DNA of 64,000 nucleotides, from the NCBI GenBank assembly GCA_905250075.1, contig CAJNOP010000001.1, positions 2,125,912-2,189,911 on the forward strand, read 5' to 3'. The notes beneath the pieces are model-generated. The model ran no database searches and was not told the DNA's origin. It saw nothing but the letters and a program-made list of their open reading frames with translations. A program made the position numbers and the translations under genes. Below, in pieces: positions 1 through 13,000 of the stretch. This DNA comes from Rotaria sp. Silwood1 (taxonomy: Eukaryota; Rotifera; Eurotatoria; Philodinida; Philodinidae). The first letter of the stretch is position 1, and every line of letters begins with the position of its first letter.

Positions 1-1050
1 AGTAGAGAATGAAGTAACGCAATTGAAGAACAAATAAAGATTCTTTTTTTATTTTGACACAATGTCTGAGTGGAAGCTGTTTCGTTGGTATAGTCCATTT
101 TCTTTTATATTATACCATATGTGTACATCCTACGCGACCGACAAAAACGATGTACTTATGGCTTTGATATAATATTTTTATTGTTTTCACTGACTCTGTT
201 AATCAAATATAATAAATTGAATTTGTTATCTTTTGTTCAGTACTTGTGCCCTTGTTCACGTTCACTTTTATTAGCATTTCCAATTCGGTAAAAAAACGCT
301 TAATTCCATCTGACATACTACTTTTTTCTGAGATCATATAAAAATACTGATTCATTATTATTTTCTCATTTGGATCTTCCTCTTCATCTTTTTTTTCTTT
401 CCTTTTTCAAAATAGAAAAATATCATCAATGTTAATATTACCAATAGATTAGTCGTTTTTACGTCACTGAAATTTGATAGAGGGTGTATTTAAATATATG
501 TTTTGCATCGTAAAATAAACCTTGGAATATAAAGAGCAATAGATGACAAATATTGATCAATTGTTGAAAATGAGTACCGATATCTTTGTAGGCGTGCAGT
601 CTATTACATAGAAAATATTTTTTTAAATATCTATTAGAGTATATTTAATCGAAGATCGAAGTTTTTAATTTGTGTACCAAAGCAAACATAGATATATTGT
701 ATAAATATCTTAAATAGTTTGATCTGAAACAGAAGAAAGAAAACGTTACACATTGCTTTTAGCAACCGTTTACATAACAACAGGTATGTGTATGCGTGCA
801 AACTTGTTTACGTAAAAAAAGTGTCGTCAGGCGAGTCTTGTTTCAATAACGTCAAGCGAAAGAATTTTTAGCCTTCATTTTTTCCGTTCTTTTGCGTTCG
901 TGATTTATTAGTATGTTGTTTTGGTTACATTAAGATTCTGCGCACACGCATATTTCATTTATATCTATATATATATATTTTTTTCTTGTTTCTTTTCCTA
1001 TTAGGAAGAAATATTATTGTTCAGTGTGATTTCTATTGCATAAAATAATA
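1..1050. other. 5' flank of the egghead-like gene, no gene seen
   Basis: AT-rich sequence with short A/T runs and a TA-dinucleotide stretch just before the first gene. No open frame with recognisable protein similarity on either strand. It presumably holds the promoter and 5' UTR of the gene starting at 1051, but no defined element can be pointed to. Confidence 0.5.
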
Positions 1051-2530
1051 ATGATATTTTCATCATCAAATCGTCGTCATATAATTCATGTTTGTTGTTT
1101 TATTATATTTATTTTCGTATTCGAAATAATAGCCGGTGGTATAAATATATTTCCATTAAATAAAATATCATCAAATTTAATTGTATTAATCTCAAATCCA
1201 ATTGAATATTATGGTTTATTATTAACAATAATTATTTATTTTATACGTTTATTATCTTTATTACCATTGCCATTAGTTGTATGTCATACATGTGGCCTAA
1301 TTTTATATAATATATTTCCTGATCGACCTGAATTATTAAATTCACCATTATTAGGACCTAAAATTCGTATACGTGTTGTTACACGTGGTGACTATCCTGA
1401 TTTAGTTAATACAAATGTTAAACGAAATTTAGATACATGTGCAAAAGTTGGTTTAGATAATTTTCAAATTGAAATTGTAACTGATAAATTTATAAATCTA
1501 CACAATTTAACAGCTAATATGGTACGTCAGGTTGTTGTACCAAGTACATATCGAACAAAATCAGGTGCTCTATATAAATCACGTGCATTACAATACGCAT
1601 TAGAACCTGATGTTAATCAATTATCATCCGATGATTATATTGTACATTTAGATGAAGAAACATTATTAACAGAAAATTCTGTACGTGGTATATTAAATTT
1701 TGTTAATTCAAACGAATATGATATTGGTCAAGGTCTTATAACATATGCTAATGAAACAATTGTTAATCATATAACAACATTAGCTGATAGTATGCGTGTT
1801 GGTGTTGATTTGGGATGTTTAAGATTTTGTTTAAAAAAATTTCATCGACCACCATTTTTATTTAAAGGTTCATTTGTTGTATGTCGTGCTAGTTGTGAAT
1901 TTGAGGTTACATTTGATAATGGACGCGCTGGTTCAATAGCTGAAGACACATATTTTGCTATGTTAGCTATGTCAAAAAATAAAAAATTTGGTTGGATTGA
2001 AGGTTTGTAGTAGATTTATAATAGATGACAAAGTAAAAAAATAAACAACATTATGTTTCATTTTTCATTTAGGTGAAATGTGGGAAAAAAGTCCATTTAC
2101 ATTAGCAGATTTTGTTAAACAACGTAAACGATGGTTACAAGGAATTTTACTTGTTGTTCATGATATACGATTACCACTTCGTGTTCGACTTGGTTTAGGT
2201 ATTGCACTTTATTCATGGGTTACATTACCAATAACATCATTAAATGTTATACTTGCACCACTATGTCCTATACCATTACATTGGACATTAAATTTTCTTA
2301 TAAATTTTGTTGGTGCTGTTAATATTTATTTATATATAATTGGTGCGGTTCGATCATTTTCATTAGTACGTTTAGGTTATGCACAATTTATATTACGAAT
2401 TATTGGTACATTAGCAACGATTCCATTTGTTGTTGTATGCGAAATAGCTGCTGTTTTGTGGGGACTTTTTAGTGATAAAGGAAAATTTTATGTTGTGGAT
2501 AAACAATTGAAACCACCGGTTCATGTTTAA
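1051..2530 (+). CDS. egh: Egghead/BRE-3-type beta-1,4-mannosyltransferase (GT2)
   Basis: Two exons, 1051-2002 and 2073-2530, joined across a 70-bp intron, give about 469 aa; Drosophila Egghead is close to this length. The join restores the family signature WIEGEMWEKSP. Hydrophobic segments at the N terminus (about residues 10-85) and four or so at the C terminus bracket a cytosolic GT2 domain. Visible catalytic motifs are VHLDEE (acidic nucleotide-sugar site, near residue 201), AEDT (likely catalytic acid region) and QRKRW (residues 334-338, the QxxRW acceptor motif). By family knowledge Egh/BRE-3 transfers mannose from GDP-mannose to glucosylceramide, making mactosylceramide for arthro-series glycolipids in the secretory pathway. 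The ATG at 1051 is the first in frame; an upstream TTG in the same frame is not a plausible eukaryotic start. Confidence 0.93.
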
Positions 2531-3143
2531 TTTGATAATCGAACATATTTTCTTGGCTCATCTCTTTCTCTTTTTTGTCTGTTCTTAAAAGATAATCAAT
2601 GCACTTTTTTTACAATCATTTTGTGTATGTTATGTTGTCTATGATTTTTAAACCTTTGCCTTCTGTGTCTGTCAGATGATATTTGATGTATGGCTTTGTT
2701 CAATAGAATTATATATATATATAGAAAAAATGATATCTCTTTCTTCTTCATATAAGATACTTCTTTTTGAAATCTATGTTATGTTTGATTTTTAGATTTG
2801 TTCACCTACTAACATTCAAGAATGTATTTTATTCATGTTGATTTTTGAGCAAAATGATGCAAAGAAAATTTTTATCGATTGTTGATATAAAAACATGAAT
2901 TTGTAATTTTTCTTGTTTCTTTTAAAAATCTCATGTTGATATATATTATATAATAAAAAAAGCATGTTGTTTATTTTTTAATTTCATTAGTTAATAATTA
3001 TACTAGAAGAGGAAATCAATTTTTCTTCAGGTATTTCTATTTGCATTGTTGTTCTGGCCTCGACTGGAGCTAATTCTATTGTAAAAGACGATCACTCATC
3101 GTCTTCAACTGCTGCCGGAGGTGCCAAGTCAAAATCAAGCTCG
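2531..3143. other. Spacer between egghead-like gene and CK2 beta; possible 5' exon of CK2 beta
   Basis: Mostly AT-rich 3' and 5' untranslated sequence. From a good acceptor-like tract ending at about 3030 to the CK2 beta ATG at 3144 the sequence stays open in the CK2 frame, is less AT-rich and is rich in Ser/Ala/Gly codons. There is no in-frame ATG back to a stop near 2990. It is most simply the 3' part of a spliced 5' UTR exon, but an N-terminal extension from an unseen upstream exon is possible. Confidence 0.45.
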
Positions 3144-4124
3144 ATGAGTTCGTCAGAAGAAGGTATATAAAATTATTTTTCTTTGTTTTTTTTTTTGTCA
3201 TCTAAACTAATTGTTACTTTTTTTTTATACCAGTTTCTTGGATTTCATGGTTCTGTGGTCTTCGTGGTAATGAATTTTTTTGTGAAGTTGACGAAGACTA
3301 TATACAGGACAAATTTAATTTAGTATGTTATTGATAATCTAAAATGTCATTTTTATTTATCTAATATTATTTTTTCTTATATAGACAGGGCTTAATGAAC
3401 AAGTACCACATTATCGACAGGCACTTGATATGATTCTTGATCTTGAGCCTGATGATGAACTTGATAATCAAGAAAATCCAAATCAATCAGATTTAATCGA
3501 ACAAGCTGCCGAAATGCTTTATGGTAATTTATTTTTAATTTAAAAAAAACAACTAATTCAATTACATTTTGCAATAGGTCTTATACATGCTCGTTACATT
3601 CTAACGAATAATGGTATAGCACAAATGCTTGAAAAATTCCAAAATGGGGATTTTGGTTTATGTCCTCGCATATATTGTGACAATCAACCAATGTTACCGG
3701 TGTGAAAGATTGTATTGTTTTATTAATATTTTTCTGTAATGAATCTTTAATTTCACAATAGATTGGCTTGTCAGAAGTTCCTGGTGAAGCTATGGTTAAA
3801 CTCTATTGTCCAAAATGTATGGATGTGTATACACCAAAAAGTTCCCGACATCATCATACTGATGGAGCATATTTTAGTACAGGTTTTCCTCATATGCTTT
3901 TCATGGTTCATCCAGAATATCGACCAAAACGACCAACAAATCAATTTGTTGCTCGACTTTATGGCTTTAAAATTCATTCAATGGCATATCAATTGCAATA
4001 TCAAGCAGCCGCTAATTTTAAACAATCGAATCCAAGTTCAGTTGTTCCAAATACTGCGACTGGTGGTGGTAATGCTACAACAACAACGACAACAACAACA
4101 ACTCGTCCACTAATTAAAGATTGA
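3144..4124 (+). CDS. csnk2b: Casein kinase 2 regulatory subunit beta
   Basis: Five exons: 3144-3162, 3234-3322, 3385-3523, 3578-3699, 3762-4124; 243 aa. The protein starts MSSSEEVSWISWF, the near-invariant CK2 beta N terminus carrying its autophosphorylation serines, followed by [17 protein letters not shown]. The acidic loop [12 protein letters not shown] is at about residues 55-66. The zinc finger has four cysteines at C111, C116, C139 and C142, two residues offset from vertebrates, and mediates dimerisation. The C terminus carries a low-complexity tail with a polythreonine run (about nine T, repeated ACA/ACG codons) that is not part of the conserved core. CK2 beta dimers hold two catalytic alpha subunits in the CK2 holoenzyme and tune substrate choice. 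All four introns are 54-71 bp, typical of this window. The start is chosen on family conservation. Confidence 0.97.
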
Positions 4125-4299
4125 TATTTATCAATATATTTGTCGATTATTTTTATCGCATATGAACAAAAGCAAAATATTTGATTCCTATTAACTATTA
4201 TTATTGCAGCATTCTTTTTTTTTTTTGATGATATATTATTATTCCTTTATGCCGTGTATATGTCTTTCGTTCTATTCTTTTCTTTAGAAACATTAACTA

Positions 4300-4305
4300 A
4301 ATAAA
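4300..4305 (+). terminator. Candidate polyadenylation signal of CK2 beta
   Basis: AATAAA lies 176 bp after the CK2 beta stop codon and is the clearest poly(A) signal in the downstream sequence. In AT-rich DNA this hexamer arises by chance, so the assignment rests on position only. Confidence 0.4.
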
Positions 4306-5024
4306 AGAAACACTAAAATACAATGTCATGCTAGAAATTCTTCGTTGTTGTCTAAAACTGTTTTTGTTTCTGTTAAATCTGACTTATAAAACAAAGCATA
4401 GCTTTTGATAATATTAAAAATTTATATAATGGTCTATTTGTATTTCAATAGAAGTATAGAGCAGAAGAATACAAATATAATTCAATCTTAAAATATATTT
4501 AACATTGTAAAAATCTAGAGGATTCATCAAAGGATGTTTCTTTTTGAGCAGCTCTTTCTCTGGCATCCGTGCATATTATTTTATATGCGTTAGTGGTATA
4601 AATATAATTAAAATAGATGTAATCATCTACTTTTATCCTATTTCTTTTTGTTAACTTTAATCATTTAGATTAATTTTAGTAGGCAACGATTAGTTTCAAT
4701 TAAGTCTATGTCAAAGACTGCAGAATCTACATTGCATAATAGTTGAAATCAATAATATTTTTACACTTTTGTTTTAGCATAACAATGCTAAAATTTTTAT
4801 CATATATGTATTTAAACAAGATCTTTCATTTTGCTAAGTTTCACCTATCTAGGTAAAACTAATACCAAGATGCCTGGACAACATTAACATACATGAATTG
4901 TCATAACAAGATTTTCATAATATTTTTTACTAGGTAGTCAATCACAGTAGAGTAGCTCAAGATTGTTTTAACTTTGTAGGAATGCATTTATATCTGACAG
5001 CTTTTTTATTTAACGGCAAAGTTT

Positions 5025-5600
5025 ATGTTTAATACTCATCTGTTACTAAAACAGACGAGATTGAAAATAGTTTGTATTGATTTTAAATTGTCTCAAAACA
5101 ACATAGAGTATGGATTGCACGGTTCATAGCATAATTATTTAGTCAATACATAGAATCAGTAGATAGCGACACTAAATTTTCTAATGCATGCAGAACGAAA
5201 AATCTATGAAGCGTACTGAACGGACAAGTGTTTGATACATTATTACAATTATAAAGAGACAATGCACAAGAGTGAGGGAAATTTTTGAAGGAAAGAATAT
5301 GTAAAAGTGATAGATGAAGTACCTGATCAATTACAATTGGTCATGGAAAGCAATGAAGAGTATGTTCACACATATCGAATTTTATTCGAATTAATATTAT
5401 TGAAAAAAATTTCTTTTGTAAAGTTTCTTTCCATCGAATGTTTATAAAATCATTGATCAAGAATTTAAGATGTCACACAAATCTAGTACAAAAATTCATG
5501 TATTTTTGATCTTGCTCAGATATTTCAGCTGTGGTTTTAGCTAGAGAACTGAAACTTTGTAAAATTAAATATCTTAACTAGATATATGTGATATATAGAA
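5025..5600 (+). repeat. Dispersed repeat, copy 1 (matches 60635-61190)
   Basis: About 570 bp aligns by eye along its whole length, in the same orientation, with 60635-61190. Shared landmarks in order are ACAGA-GA near the left end, GAATCAGTAGATAG, ATTACAATTA-AAA, ACATGCACAAG/ATGCACAAG, GAATGTTTATAAAATCA, AAGATGTCACA and TTTCAGCTAGA-like text near the right end. The copies are clearly diverged with many small indels. No coding potential or terminal repeat is visible, so it is an old non-coding repeat, possibly a transposon remnant. Confidence 0.8.
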
Positions 5601-7145
5601 TACTTTAAATTGAACATGACAAACACACATCGATTGATGTCATACTTTTGCACTTCAGATTAGAAAAACTTCAAAGTTAAAAACACTATTGACCATGTCC
5701 TGACTGAACATTCACTTTTCACTTTAAATATATATATGGTTTTTCTTGTATATTAACAAACATTGACATCTTAAAACAGAAGATGAGATCATCTAGCTTT
5801 TAAGTTCAATTACCTATTAGAAATCACGATTTTTGTTGCAAAATTCGATTTTGAGGTTTTGACGAAAATGAATGACCCTCCATGTCGAATACGATTTACT
5901 GACCATATTATACTTTGTCACGATTTGTTTTTTTTTTGTACCATTTTATTAAGAAAGAAACTTGGCTTTCTAGACCAAGTTTTGTTTCATGTTTCTCTTA
6001 AAGTAAATTTTTCTATTGATTCCTGTTCTTGTGTCAAAGATTTCTCGGAAGCATTTTAAATTGAAAAGAAAACTGCGCTCTATAACTAAATAGAATCAGA
6101 ATTTCCATTTTCAATGTACTTTTTGAAACGAAAATAATGTTTTTCCGTCGACACAGCCTGATTTGTCAAAGCATTTTGAGAGAAAATTTTCATCGAAAAT
6201 AAAGAAACAATATTTTAAAATACTGGTCTCTGTTGACTTGTAGCGATAGGTATCTTGGTTGTATTTTAAAGCTAACTCGAAATATATCTACCACTAGGTT
6301 TGAAGAAGAAATACTTGTCACACAGACACCCACTGTTTGATCCTTCATGTTATGATGTCTCATGAATGGTTTTATATTTTGGTTTGAAACGTTTACCGTA
6401 AACTGTTAAAATTTCCGACACATATTCACTACAATTTTCCGCTAGATCAATTATTGTGAGGCAAGTATAGATTTCTGACAGGAAGATGAAGCTTACATAT
6501 AAAACTACTACTGTTATTATTAACAAGAAGAAAGAATCTATTATTGTGAGTAATAAAGAACAATGACAATAAAATTCAATATATGTGATTATGACTTTCC
6601 ATCAAATGTTGTTATATCTAATCATTTTTCAACTAATATACTTTAAGTTCTATAATGTTTTAAGCAGTATTTTTTTTTTCAATAAAAATTATGATATTAA
6701 AGCAGAATTGATCGATTAATAATAATCACTACGTATTTACAAAAGCATAGGAAATTAAAATATGAGTATTCTTCAAAAGCATGAACAACAATTCAAAACT
6801 CGTTCTGATATATGATTATCAACGAAGTAAATTGATATAGTATCTTGATGAAGTTCCTTACAAATATATTCATAATTAATAATCTTGTCTTCTTGAAAGC
6901 AAAACAAGTCTCAAATTCCCAATACAGAAATAATAATTTTCTGTTTCAATGATTGATTATAAAAAGAACTCGTTTACATTTAGCAAGGACATTTTTTGTG
7001 TTTATTTATCTCGAAAATAATACCATAATTAAAAAGCTATACATCATCAGTCATCAACATATTTTAATGATATATACATATATATATATTTTGTCATCGA
7101 AAGATGAATTATATATTAAAATGATAAGAAAAATCCAACGGACAT

Positions 7146-8009
7146 TTATTCGACTGTTCCAATAAAATTTTGTTCATTAGCAAAAATAGCAATACGATTG
7201 CCAATATCAGTAATAAATTCGAAGCCTGATCTTTGATATAGCTTTGGTGCAGATATAGCTCCACTACCTTTATAAGCACATTTTAAACAAAGTGTACCAT
7301 GAACAGTTTGTTGTTTATCATTTTGATTCACAGACATTCCAACAAGATAGTTAACTATCAGTCTACCAAGACCTTTTGATTGATGAGAACTGTCTACAAC
7401 AATATCTGATAAATAGCCAAATATTTCATTATTCATTGTTAATAGAAATAATCGTCCAAAACCACAAGGATGTTTATTTATTTTATCTAAAATCATTGCA
7501 TTATATGTTGCTGAATTGATTCGATTTTGCATATCTGTGCAATTCCATTGTGTACACCAGAATCCTTCTCTATTCATCATTTTAACTAATGGTTCAGCAT
7601 AATTTAATATTAATTGTTTATCAGTTATTAATTCATATTGTTCTTGTTTATTTTTCATATCACTATCTGGATAATATTTCAAATCTTTGAATGTGACAGA
7701 CATAAAATGTAAATTTTTATTCTTATACTCAAGTTTATCAATATCAATTCGATTATCGAATATAGTTGGTAAACGCAAGCAAATAAGTGATTTAAATAAT
7801 TTACCAACATAAGATATAACAATTGAAAGAAATTGATCAAGTTGTTGATGATTATCTGATGTTATTGTCACATACTTGAAAATAATAAGTACAGTACGAT
7901 CAGGTTTATCGAATGCGAAATTTCCTTCAGCAACAATTGTTGAATTAGTTCCATCGTTAGTTTTGACTTGAATTAAACTTAATTGCTCATTCAAATCAAC
8001 AAAGAACAT
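7146..8009 (-). CDS. GNAT-family N-acetyltransferase, single exon
   Basis: An uninterrupted 287-aa frame starting at a true ATG (8009 on the minus strand). The C-terminal half is a Gcn5-related acetyltransferase fold: beta4 segment EIFGYLSDIVVD, then the acetyl-CoA pyrophosphate-binding loop QSKGLGR at residues 210-216 (family pattern Q/RxxGxG/A), and a late LYQRSGF segment typical of the last GNAT strands. The N-terminal 130 residues are less conserved, with no second domain recognised. Such enzymes move an acetyl group from acetyl-CoA to an amine or protein N terminus; the substrate cannot be read from sequence. It is the only convincing intronless gene of this size here, which could reflect retroposition or horizontal origin, but its AT-rich codon use looks like its neighbours. 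It is divergent from MARCHF5, with a 10-N gap between. Confidence 0.82.
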   Translation of the reverse strand: MFFVDLNEQLSLIQVKTNDGTNSTIVAEGNFAFDKPDRTVLIIFKYVTITSDNHQQLDQFLSIVISYVGKLFKSLICLRLPTIFDNRIDIDKLEYKNKNLHFMSVTFKDLKYYPDSDMKNKQEQYELITDKQLILNYAEPLVKMMNREGFWCTQWNCTDMQNRINSATYNAMILDKINKHPCGFGRLFLLTMNNEIFGYLSDIVVDSSHQSKGLGRLIVNYLVGMSVNQNDKQQTVHGTLCLKCAYKGSGAISAPKLYQRSGFEFITDIGNRIAIFANEQNFIGTVE

Positions 8010-8424
8010 GTTTCTTGTTTTGCTGACTCAATAATATATGGTAAAGAAAACACTTTCAATCAATATTTTTTTGNNNNNNNNNNTTCTTTTTGTAACGTCT
8101 GATGATCATATTTAACATTTAGGATATATCAAGGTACAGCAAAGTCAAATAAAACTATATTAAAAAACTCAAAACGCTTGATTTTAGTTCTTTCTTTTAA
8201 TTTTTTACGAAATAAAAGAAATATTTTCTGTTAATTTATGACATGTAACTCTAGATGGCATTAGTATATGAATCTTAATATTAGTCAAATAGCTTCAGCT
8301 GGATCATCAATTCCTCCAACGAAAATAAAGTGAATGTCTCATGTGTTTACTTTCTCGTTTCTTTTATTTCTTAATATCAAGTTCTATTCATAAAAAAAGC
8401 TAATTTTAGTTTTAGAAGTACTCT
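8010..8424. other. Divergent intergenic region between GNAT gene and MARCHF5
   Basis: About 415 bp between two divergent start codons, interrupted by ten N at 8074-8083. It probably carries both promoters. No specific regulatory motif can be supported. Confidence 0.5.
8074..8083. other. Assembly gap of 10 N
   Basis: Run of ten ambiguous bases within the GNAT-MARCHF5 spacer. The length may be a placeholder. Confidence 0.99.
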
Positions 8425-9854
8425 ATGGATAATTTTAATTCATCATCATTTCTCTCTAATCAATCATCAAATATACCAGTAGTACCAAGAACAAATAATT
8501 CTATTTCTACTCCAACACCACTACCACCACCACCACCATTAAATGGTAATCGAACTTCATTAACAAATACTATACAATCACGTGGTAGTCTTCCTGGGAA
8601 ACATTGTTGGGTTTGTTTTGCAACAGATGAAGATGATTTTTCAGCTTGTTGGGTATCACCATGTCGTTGTCGTGGTACAGCTAAATGGGTTCATCAAGAA
8701 TGTCTTCAAAGATGGGTTGATGAAAAACAACAAGGATCAACTGGAGGTTTGTTAATCTTTCTTTTTGTATTTGGAAAATTATATTTTTTTTTTATTCTAT
8801 TTAGTAAAAGTTGCATGTCCACAATGCAATACAGAATACATTGTTGTATATCCAAAACAAGGTAACAGAAAAAATATGTTTATCTATATAATAATATAAA
8901 ATGATTTTATTTTAGGTCCATTAGTTTATACACTTGATTTAATTGAACGTATTTTAAATCGTTTTTGTCCATTTCTTGCCGGTGGTATTCTTGTTGGAAG
9001 TGTCTATTGGACAGCAGTTACATATGGTGCTGTTACAATCATGCAGGTAGAGAATATTTATTTCTATAAATAAATAAATAAAACAAAATAATATGTTTAG
9101 ATTCTTGGACATAAAGAAGGTTTAAGTGTAATGGAAAAAGCTGATCCACTTTTTCTTCTTATTGGTTTACCAACAATTCCAATTGTTTTAATTCTTGGAC
9201 GAATGATACGATGGGAAGAAGCTGTATTAAAATTTTGGCGTAAACATTCATCAAAATTACCTTTAATGAATTATTTATTTCCAAATGGTAAATTAAACAA
9301 GAGACTATTGTTTCTTTGTCTTTTCTTTAATGATAAAAATTTATTCCACTTTAGAACATACATCCTATTTACCTCGTGTTCCAACTGAACGTAGTGGAAA
9401 TTCTAATCCAGCATCATTAACAAGACTTATTTGTGGTGGTCTTATATTACCAACAATTGCTACGATATTTGGAAAATTTATGTTTCAACGTGTCCATTCA
9501 AATTTTCAACGAACACTTTTAGTATGAAAAAGATTATCATTTGTTTTAATTTTACAAATTTTCTGTTTTAAGGGTGGTATTGCATTCATTGTTCTGAAAG
9601 GTACAGCAAAAATTTATTATAAACAAAGTCAATATATTCGTGAAGCACATCGAGAAATTCTTAACTATGAATCATCAACAACAACAAGTAGTTCATCTCA
9701 TTATCAACATCATCTACCTCCTCCACCACCTGCACCCCCAATAACATCAGTTGAAGTTCATCAAAATGAAATTTCAAATGAAATATTTGTCATTCCACCC
9801 TCATCATCATCATTACCGTCGACTACAAATGGTCAATCATCATTAAACTTTTAA
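8425..9854 (+). CDS. MARCHF5: E3 ubiquitin ligase MARCHF5 (MITOL), mitochondrial outer membrane
   Basis: Six exons: 8425-8746, 8805-8861, 8916-9046, 9101-9287, 9355-9521, 9573-9854; about 381 aa. A RING-CH finger carries the C4HC3 ligands C61, C64, C80, C82, H90, C93, C112 and C115, within the family strings CWVCFATDED and WVHQECLQRWVDEK. Four hydrophobic segments follow, including LAGGILVGSVYW and LFLLIGLPTIPIVLILG, then the MARCHF5-typical RWEEAVLKFWR and LPRVPTERSG. By family knowledge it sits in the outer mitochondrial membrane and ubiquitinates fission and quality-control proteins such as Drp1 and mitofusins. The N terminus has an extra Ser/Asn/Pro-rich stretch with seven prolines in a row interrupted once, and the C terminus has a longer Ser/Pro/His tail than vertebrate forms. 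All introns are 51-67 bp. Confidence 0.93.
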
Positions 9855-10074
9855 CAAAAAATTAAAATTTTCGTTTTTTCTTTTTTTTTTTTTTTTGTGT
9901 ATAATTCTTATATAAACATTTGAAATTTTTTTGTTTCTGCTTAAAAAAATCAAGACAAATTTAATTGGGAGAAAACAAGAAGTTATGATCGTTGTTTCTC
10001 TTTTCCCTTTTTTTTCTATCTTGCTTCTAGTTTGAACATATATATATATATACATTATTTAAGACTTTTATATA

Positions 10075-13000
10075 ATGACATCAACGAATAATATAGACAA
10101 AGTCAAAACTTATTTATTAGCTGCAAGTGGACGAAGAACTATACGAAGTACACCATGGATAGATGATGTACCATCGGAAAGTTTTACTTTACCGAAATAT
10201 GAAGTGAGTAAAATTTTATATTCATTCAAGAAAGTTCTATTCATATTAAATGGAACGACATTTATTACATGAAAGATGGTTAAAGTTATTTAATGACGAA
10301 ATGCTTTTTCACTAATGACAAATAATAATAATCATATGTAGAAGTGTATTTTATTATGCGGAAAAAATAAATATAATTTAAAGTTTAAAATTGCATCTCA
10401 AGTTCATGGAAAAATGCAATGAAGAAAAAGAATTAGTAGTTTCAATTTGCTATAGATATGAATAAGTTCTGTCACTTATGATTCATAAACGTCGAGGGAA
10501 ACGCTCCAGGTGTCAAATTACTTTTTGATCACGACGATGTTTATGTGATGAGTATTATTAAGTAAGAGAAAGAGCAAGACTGGATTAGTTTTCCAGCCTT
10601 TGTTCTTGAGATATTGAAATTGTACTGGATTTTTCGTTCCCCTCAGATCACGTGGAAAATCGACTTTGAACTTTGCGGAAACACAGTCCTAAACGAGATC
10701 AAGTATTTGTACAGGTTTTAACTTTTCTAATGTCTCTTATCCTAAGATATAGAATATTTGAAATTCTCTCTCATGTGTAAAAATAAATTTTATTCATATA
10801 TTGGCATCTCTAGAAAGTTAAAACTTGCATAATTGATTTATCTCATCGAGAACTTTCTCCATATAAAGTTTGAAATCGAAAATCGATTTTTCATGTGACT
10901 TGAGTGAGACAAAAAAAAATCCATTGACATTTAGATATCTTAAGAACGAAGGTTTAGAAAACCAAACCATCATAGAAGGTTCTATTACTTACTAGCATTT
11001 ATCAAATGAATATCGTCTCGATCAAAAAGCAATGTGATATCTAACTAGATTCCTTCATATTCAAAAATGTCCAAATAAATCTTTATTAGTATCAATAAAA
11101 TTTTGATGAGATTTCATGCTTTACTGAAGCTCAATTTAATCTCTCATATTTGTCTTCTTGAAGACTTACTTTGACGTGAATGAAATTGATCTTTTGTGGT
11201 TTTATTGCAAATAATATTTGTTAGAATCGAAAAGAAAATATTTTAAATTTAAAATTAAAATTGACAAACATTTTTATTATTGAAACAATTCCATGTGTGT
11301 CCTATATTAGTAGAAACTTAAAGTCTATGCCTTATACGATTGAAATTCGAACATAATGAATCTTATCGATTATTCGTTTATGTATATATGTATATATATA
11401 TTTTTTCTTTAGGTCGAAGTTCTTGATAAAGCCAAACGTGAAAATACAGTTGTCTGTCTACATAGTAATACATCAAAAAATTTTCTTATTATTAATGTTA
11501 TACGAGAATATTCATATGGTACTCAACGAAATTTTGATGAAGGTGGTCAACGTATTATTTGTCTTTCAATGGGTATGATTATAAAACAAACAAAATATAA
11601 AACTATATTTTTTGTATAAATTTTTTAAAATTTCTTTGTTTTTTTTTGTTTTTATAGAACAAGATCCTGTTGCATTAGCTGAAATGATTCATCGTCATTT
11701 ACCAGTTGATGTTGGATCATTTGGTATTGAACATGGAGTACTTCTATGGAAAAAAGAACAATGGTTACAAGAAATGCAAATACGTTCTGTATCAGTTATG
11801 CATCCAACTGTTTTTCATGAATTACTTAATCGAAATTATATAGGTAAATAGAAAACAAAAAACTTTTATTTTGATTCAATTTAATATTTTTGATAAGATA
11901 GAATTTTCACATATTAAATTATTAATTCTCGATGAATGTCATCAGGCTATTCGTGATCATGCATATGGATCTATTCTTAAACAATATAAAAATCTTTGGA
12001 CTAGAAAGGATAATAATAATATTCAATTACCTCGTCTTTTTTCAATAACTACAGCTTTACTTAAAACACATTGTACACCAATACAACTTGAAGAACGTAT
12101 TGAAAATTTACATAATTTGTTTTGGTATATGAATTTGTTTTTTGTTTTTTGTTTTCTTCTATATGAATGATTTAAATTAGATTTCTATTTTTTTTTCTAA
12201 TTTTATAGCTCAACTGTTTTTACTGCTACGGATCTTATTTGTCGTCAATCGAATCGATTATCAAAAGTACCAAAAGAAACAATTATTGTGTGTAAAAATA
12301 ATAATAAAAAACAACCTGATATTGCACTTGAAATAATACGAGTATGAATAATTTTTCAATATTTCATTCAGAATTGATTTTATCTTGAATTTTCGAATAT
12401 ATCAATATTTAATCTTCTTACTGATTAAGATATTATATTAGATGCCTAACAGAGTTGATCACAATATAAGATAAATTTTTCTATCGTCTACAATCAAAAA
12501 AGTTCCATCCCTCTGATTCAGACTACTTTTTTTTCGCTGAAAACGCTAATGATTTTTAAACCTTAGACATAGTAACTATTCGAATGTATTTTTTGTATAT
12601 TATGACATAGAACTAAATAGAAACCAGAGCCAGATTGAATATTAATAATAACAATTTCTTCAACTACTCCGTTCAGATTTCAATGATTTTTCTTTTCTAT
12701 GGATCCTAATTAGTGTTCGAATAAAAATCTTACAAGGGTTTTAGTTTCTATTCAGACTTAACTAAGACATGGAGTTATTGAATACGTCTTATTTCTAAAG
12801 GTCATTAGTTTTCGGAAAATTCGTATTTTCGAATTTTGATCTGAAACATTATGTATATAGAAAAATCAACTAGACTAACTTCAGTAAAGAAAAATTCAAA
12901 CTTTTGAATTCTTTTACGCAAGCTAGCCTAGTTGAGCTCTCCTTATTTGCAAAGGTTTGAATCAAAATTCGAAAATAACAGTAATCCTTCTAAAGTTTTT

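Larger units (their letters stand above)
4125..7145. other. 3.0-kb intergenic region, no gene seen
   Basis: Holds the CK2 beta 3' UTR at its left end and a dispersed repeat copy at about 5025-5600. The remaining sequence has only short, low-complexity open frames on both strands, none resembling a protein family. No RNA gene seen. Confidence 0.6.
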
